From the NCBI GenBank assembly GCA_003952965.2, contig RXIC02000073.1, forward strand, positions 62,001-126,000: DNA of 64,000 nt, read 5' to 3'. Below are positions 58,673 through 64,000 of the stretch, in pieces; position 1 is the stretch's first letter; every line of letters begins with the position of its first letter. The notes beneath the pieces were generated by a model. It searched no databases. It saw nothing but the letters and a program-made list of their open reading frames with translations, and was not told the origin of the DNA. A program made the position numbers and the translations under genes. Source of the DNA: Morella rubra (Eukaryota > Streptophyta > Magnoliopsida > Fagales > Myricaceae).

Positions 58673-61483
58673 AAGTCGGGGGAACCAAAAGATTTTCTTG
58701 AACTGAAATGAAATATTATGCACCCCAAGGTTTGAACGGTCCAAATTTGCAGTATTAATCTTTTGAATTTTGAAGTAGCGATTTCATGGGTAGGTCCCAA
58801 TCCCATGGCCGGCGTGCTCGCCTTTTTTAAAGAGAATCCTCCAAAGGTGTTGACCCCAATTGAAACGCACTATTATATTCTAAAGCATCCTCCGCCCACC
58901 CACTGCTGCTGCATTAGGACTTGGTCTGCTTTATTTTTTGCTTGTCGTGGCTTGGTGTGAGTTGCGTGCTCTTCCATGACACCATCCACGTTTCTAGAAT
59001 CTCCGTTGTAAACTTTAGACCAAATGAAGAATCTCAGTTGCTGCAGAGCCACGATTCACGCTTGGCTTTCTCCTGATCGATCAATGAATTGACAATCTTA
59101 AATTAAAAAGGGTTAAGCGTAAATCAATGTCCATTTTTCCAGAAGGCCGGGCTCTCTTGTTCTCCTTTCCCAATTTCTCTTTTGTTATGTGGACGCTTCA
59201 ACGGCTACGTATTTAAGGATCGAATTAAAAAAGCTAAGATCTTGACAACTTATGATTGCTTTTTTTTTTTTATTTTTTTTATTTTAAATATCTGTTTTCA
59301 CTACTTTGATAGAGTAAAATTCTTTCCGTCAAATCTATATTTGGAGCCGCATTCTTTTGTACTGGTAGAGTCTTGAAGAACGCTTCAAGAAAAGCTCCCA
59401 GCGGGAAACGCTGCAAATTGCAATCGAGGCAGGTGATCCCTGAAAACCGTGGCCAGTAAATAGATACATTACTTGTCCCAACAGGCCAACATCCTGTTCC
59501 ATATTTCCTAATTAATTTTTTAAAGCCACTGAAAACAGATAATAATAATGAGACTTTTAAAATTTCAATGGCCCCGAAACTATATACTTGCCTAATTGAG
59601 CGCTATGGATTTATCCGGTCCCTAATTATCCAAAATACATACATATATCGAGGAATTAAAGGCTGATGATGATGTTACATTCCAATGATTAGCTCCATGC
59701 ACATGGATGATCATGCAATTCAACTCCCAAACGTTGATAGGCATGTGCCTTCAACCTCTTCTCTTTTGCGCGATACCTAATTAATAAAATTTTGTGTGTT
59801 GGGGGCTGAGGCACCGAGATCATGATCAACCGGAAATGTAGTAAACGAAAGGGGCCAGGTACTTCTTTTTTTTAACAAGTTGGAACATATGCCGGTGCCC
59901 AAAGACTAGGAAGAGAAAAGATAACAGAAGATGATTTTCTTGCAACTTATGGCAAACTATGTTTTGAAAGAAGGCATAATGTATGCATGCACGTGGGGTC
60001 CCATTTAATGATGCATGGGCCACATTTATATTTATTTCGATTCATGATTCATGAATTATTGCCTGCAAGAGATAAAGAAATATTTATGTTAATTCGTAAA
60101 AGGAGATTTAAATTATCCGACTGTATCCTATATTATATAAGTTCCCTTTGCCCGTGAAAACATTTATTTCATTCACTTTGATTGCTGCAGGATCACCCTC
60201 GAAATAGGCTTTCTCCTTGTGATTCCATACCCCCACCATGCCTTCCTCTTGGTTTCGCCCCTGCAGTCATGATATGTACCTAGATTACTTGCACATCGAT
60301 TCTTTTTGTAATGTGCATCGGATCTAGGCATTGAGATTGTGTCTTGATCAAATGTCAATATGGATTAGGAGCACATTTAGAGATGTTTGTTTAAGGAGTA
60401 ACCAATACTTTTGTTATTATTATTATTATTATTCGAATGTAAAACATACCTTATTTGCTACGAGTATGACTTGCTTGGATAGATATTGGATGTCGGCCAT
60501 GGCTCCAAAAAGTTTTTTTGTTGGTAAGTTAGATCCAACTAGTCAAGTATCCTTCTCTTTCTATCTTAAAGGACTATGCTTTGAATTTACAAATCTTAGC
60601 GCATAAAAGTCGAAATTCTCTTTTTATGTACGATGAAGGATGAAAGACGAAGGAGAAGTAGTGCAATAAAATTGTCATTGTGAATCAAGGAAAGATAGGA
60701 GAAAATACTCTTCTCAAAGTTGCCTTAATTACGACGAGTCAAACAGATGTGAATAGATATATCATTAAAGGAAACAAAATCAGAGGGATCCACCATCCAA
60801 CCACTGGTATGCGCCCGTCAGGTTGACTTAGAGCTTCTAGAGAGGGCCGATGGTTCCAACAAAGCTTCACGACACGCGTCATGATGGGGTCTCCCCAACT
60901 CTTATTCCTCCTAGTCTATAATCTATTCTCATTTGTTCCACACTTTTGTAATCTATGAAATCATTATTCATGGAGAAAATAACGTTCCTCTTACTACCTT
61001 TATTGTTTTTGTTCTGTTTTGCTCTTACGTATTTTATAGATGTCGTTGCTTTCGATTCTGGACCCGCGGAAATTTCTCGCTCTCTGTTTCTCCGTCTCAT
61101 CCGTAGCGTTGTTCTGTTTCCAGGAACAAAAGAGGGATAGCACATGTATATCGAGTTCAGTCTGCCTTTAAAGCTTGTCGGCTCTGGAGCCTCCATTTAT
61201 GGATACCCCCAATCAGAGTATCTGTATCGATCAGAATTCTCTCATATCACCTATATAATGTTTGCCTCTGATTTAGTACCTAAAGGTTATAGAGCTTCTT
61301 CTTCCTCCAGTTTCGTAAGAAAGCAGCCGCTGCTGTTGTTTCTCCAACTTTAAACCAAACCGGGGTATTCTCTCTGTTCTTGTTCTCCGTTTTCTACTCC
61401 CGAATTTTTCCGCGTGGTTTAACTTATCTATGAAACTTGCAGGTACTTGTTTTTCATTTCCAAGGATTACTTTGCGGACAGTC
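58673..61483. other. Intergenic DNA and Nudix gene 5' region
   Basis: No coding signal in about 2.4 kb. An (ATT)n run lies at about 60413-60433. The last 300-400 bases are pyrimidine-rich and probably hold the leader of the Nudix gene, possibly with a leader intron whose acceptor is the AG at 61441-61442. Confidence 0.45.
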
Positions 61484-62938
61484 ATGTCGCCTTTGCTAGC
61501 TCGAACAGGTCGACACCGGCAACGTTATGAAAACAGCTTTCGCCTTGTTTCTGGGTAAGCGGCTTCTTTCACGTACACGCACTCTGATAGCCTTTACTCT
61601 TCGTCCTTCTTAGTCCTTTCTGATTGATCTTATTTCTTTACTTTTTCCTCCTCCTTAATCCTGTTTTTCGTTTTCGTTCTATTATCTTCGTTCTTTATGT
61701 ATTAATCAAACTATGTCACTTGGGTTCGTTTGCTAAAATTTCAGAGAATATTTTAAAAATTTTAAAAATTTTTTAATTTATTGAGATTTATTGAAAATTT
61801 GTAAAAGGTAGAGTGCGTATATGTAAAAGTTAAAAATTTTAGAATGTGTTTGTTTTATTTGAAATTTCTATACTCCGAAATTTTGGGGAAAAGAACACCA
61901 ATTTGTTTAATTTGTGATTTTTTTTTTATTATTTTGTTTTTTGTCGGTTGGATGAGTGACTTTGTCTTGCTTGTAATGTACATTGTTAGTCTTGTTTAAA
62001 TCACTGCGATAGGTAAGGGTTACATCTTTTCTTGTAACTTCTTTTAACAGGCGAGAGCAGAGTTTAGGGGGGTGTTTATGCGTATATAAAACGCCTTAAG
62101 TTATATTCATCTCAGTCGGTGGGATTGCCGATGAGGGAGGATAAGGCACACTAAGAATGAAGTAGTACGATCAGGGGGCTGAAATTTATGCAACAACATC
62201 CCTTAATACATTCAATACGATCGAAAATTAAGGGGTAATTGGCAGCGTTTGGACACTTTCATGCACAAATTAGCAATATATGAACGATGTAGCTAATCAA
62301 ACTAATTGCATCAATTGATGCGAGGCTAACAGTTATCGTGATAATATGATGTCCCGATTTGGACATTTAAATTGAGACAGCTTATATGTTGGAAATAAGT
62401 GGAATTATCTAGTAAGTAGGATTCGAAGTACAACAGGACACTACAAGTAACAATTCAATAGAAGAAGATTGTGGCTCGTGCCAAAAAAAAAAAAATTGAA
62501 TACCCTTATTTTTCAATCTTGCTATTGTTAGGAAATCGGGTCTATGCAATCAACCTCTATTCTTTTGTGTTCATTCTTATGTCTTGCTCTGAATGCTTCC
62601 AGCCAACAGGGTTTTATTTTGAGTTCTTTCTCATAAAACGAGTACGACAGATGTATTCCTTACAGGCTGTCAAAAGAAGAAAAAGATCAGATCAGGGAGA
62701 AGGAAGACAGTGTAGAAGTTCTGATGGTTTCGTCACCAAATCGTGATGACCTAGTTTTTCCAAAGGTATCCACGCTTTCTCCATTGTTATGCTGTTTCTG
62801 TATGAAACCCTGTTTTCGCATATATTTGCACTATCAGTTTTGTTCTGTGGCCAGGGAGGATGGGAGGATGATGAGACAGTGGTAGAAGCGGCTTGCCGTG
62901 AAGCCTTAGAGGAAGCAGGAGTTAAAGGGATACTAAAT
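61484..62938 (+). CDS. Nudix hydrolase (NUDT12/13/16 group), first three coding exons
   Basis: Exons 61484-61554, 62651-62765 and 62855-62938 with closing phases; the gene continues beyond the window. It starts MSPLLARTGRHRQRYENSF, then RLVSGCIPYRLSKEEKDQIR, then VLMVSSPNRDDLVFPKGG. The Nudix box is complete in exon 3 (GGWEDDETVVEAACREALEE then AGV), with the REALEE metal-binding glutamates. The closest family I recall is the plant NUDT12/13/16/18 group; members hydrolyse diphosphates such as diadenosine polyphosphates, several in mitochondria. Substrate and location are inferred. Exon 2 begins at 62651, not at the AG at 62674, because this keeps the conserved CIPYR. Intron 1 holds a MITE-like element. 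Confidence 0.85.
61721..61899. mobile_element. MITE-like element, copy B
   Basis: About 179 bp in intron 1 of the Nudix gene. It has the same ends and interior as copy A at 40060-40237: left end gggttcgtttgctaaaattt, right end on the other strand ggtgttcttttccccaaaat, with a shared interior including gtatatgtaa and atgtgtttgtttt. The two copies differ by an estimated 15-25 percent by eye, so the insertions are old. Confidence 0.65.
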
Positions 62939-64000
62939 GTAGGTTCCCTTCTTCATCCAAGTATTAGCTCTTAATTATGCCATCTGCGTTTCATTAACAT
63001 AACATGTCACCAAAATGTTCATTTTATTCTCGTCATATCATTCTTGGGATTTTGACCAAAATGCTATGGATGGACATGCCAAGCGTCTGTTATCTATGTA
63101 AACCGTAGAATCTTAAATCCGTGCACTTCAAAAAAAAAACATCCTACCCAGACAATATCGGATATGAGCATGGTGTCTAGGTGGCACCATCGTACGTAAT
63201 CTTGTGGGAGAAATGCCATACATTGACAGATTTCTAGGTTGATGTTCACTTGGGAACCTTTCTTTTAATATATGATGAGCATTTGGATCAACGCTTAAGT
63301 GGAATTTATATCTGGTACGCATATCTCAAGTTTCAAAAGGGACTCAGGCTGAAAAATTCATTATGATTGGGATAAGCCGTACTTCTGCACTGATATAATC
63401 ATGATGTTGGTAGACCATAAGTGCGAGATCACACCAAACTATCAAGCCTTGCATATATTGTTTAAGGCTTCGGTACTCATCACTCTGTCCTTGGTTAAAT
63501 CCGCAAGCTAAGATCTGGAGCCATTTGATACATGATCTCTTATTTATTGAATGCTGCTGATTCGGTTACTGTTATAGCACTATTCTCCTACTGATACAGG
63601 GTTTAACGGGGGAAAGCGTGGGACACTTTGGAATCACCTCGGAATACCCCGGGATGGTTGGAATGAGAGAAATGGATACCTCGGGAAGTGATAACCCGAG
63701 ATAGATAGATACCTCGGAATAGTAATGAGGACCTCGGAAAGTGATAATCCGAGATAGATAGACACCTCGGGATAGTAATGAGACGTCGGGATAATGTATG
63801 GGTATTTCGGGATGTTTGTGGGAACGTTGGGAAAGCACTAAAAAATGCACTCAACTCACACACTCGGATAGATAAGCTCACCATCCAAGTAGAACACAAA
63901 GGGATACAGAAATCACCACCCAATGTAATCCAACATGGGATACAGAGCAAGAACTCGCCACCTATCGGAATCCACCGAAGATAAGAGTTTGTAGAATAAA
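62939..64000 (+). other. Intron of the Nudix gene (right edge)
   Basis: After the donor at 62939 I find no further exon resembling the rest of the Nudix domain up to the end of the window, so this is read as intron. It holds a tandem repeat at about 63650-63800. Confidence 0.55.
63650..63800 (+). repeat. 53-bp tandem repeat near the right edge
   Basis: Units beginning acctcggg at 63678 and 63731 repeat with a 53-base step (acctcggRaagtgataaYcc, then agatagatagaYacctcgg). The surrounding bases contain more single copies of the tcggga motif. It could belong to the end of a transposable element that continues past the window. Confidence 0.7.

Overview
The window is nuclear DNA of a flowering plant, almost certainly a eudicot. 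Genes are split by GT-AG introns with T-rich 3' ends, intergenic DNA is AT-rich with many (CT/GA)n tracts, and the gene content is plant-specific (RPK2-type receptor kinase, type III polyketide synthase, UPF0496, plastid-type HISN2). The species cannot be named from sequence alone.

Layout. 1-2.6 kb (+): 3' exons of an NFRKB-like gene. 3.4-12.0 kb (+): a 15-exon DUF3754 membrane protein gene. 13.5-16.6 kb (-): an intronless RPK2-like LRR receptor kinase. 18.8-21.2 kb (-): UTP23, a ribosome-biogenesis factor. 22.3-23.9 kb (-): a doubtful three-exon small ORF. 24.0-25.2 kb (-): a UPF0496/DUF677 protein. 26.4-29.5 kb (-): a short membrane-anchored receptor-like kinase with DAG in place of DFG. 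32.8-37.6 kb (-): a chalcone-synthase-family pair, one broken 3' fragment and one intact, unusual gene with a light-type promoter. 41.0-44.3 kb (-): HISN2 (histidine biosynthesis), with a 5'-truncated LINE insert in intron 1. 44.9-48.3 kb (+): a zinc-knuckle/GRF-finger/coiled-coil protein sharing a short divergent promoter region with HISN2. 49.8-52.5 kb (+): a calcium-regulated mitochondrial ATP-Mg/Pi carrier. 53.7-54.3 kb (+): 40S ribosomal protein S27. 55.5-58.7 kb: a probable solo LTR of a Ty3/gypsy-type element. 61.5 kb to the right edge (+): 5' exons of a Nudix hydrolase gene.

The genes are a typical plant mixture of independently acting loci, not an operon or cluster with one pathway. 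Several are housekeeping genes (UTP23 and RPS27 for ribosomes, HISN2 for histidine, the carrier for mitochondrial adenine nucleotide balance), two are receptor kinases, and one makes a polyketide. I followed exon joins by hand: the phases close for all coding genes described, except one place in the DUF3754 gene where only a shifted splice acceptor keeps the frame open.

I found no striking new system. The observations I rate highest are the altered active-site loop of the intact type III polyketide synthase, the shifted acceptor in DUF3754, the clean LINE insertion with 19-bp target duplication in HISN2, a duplicated splice acceptor plus exon start in the GRF gene, the solo LTR, and a two-copy inverted-repeat (MITE-like) family.
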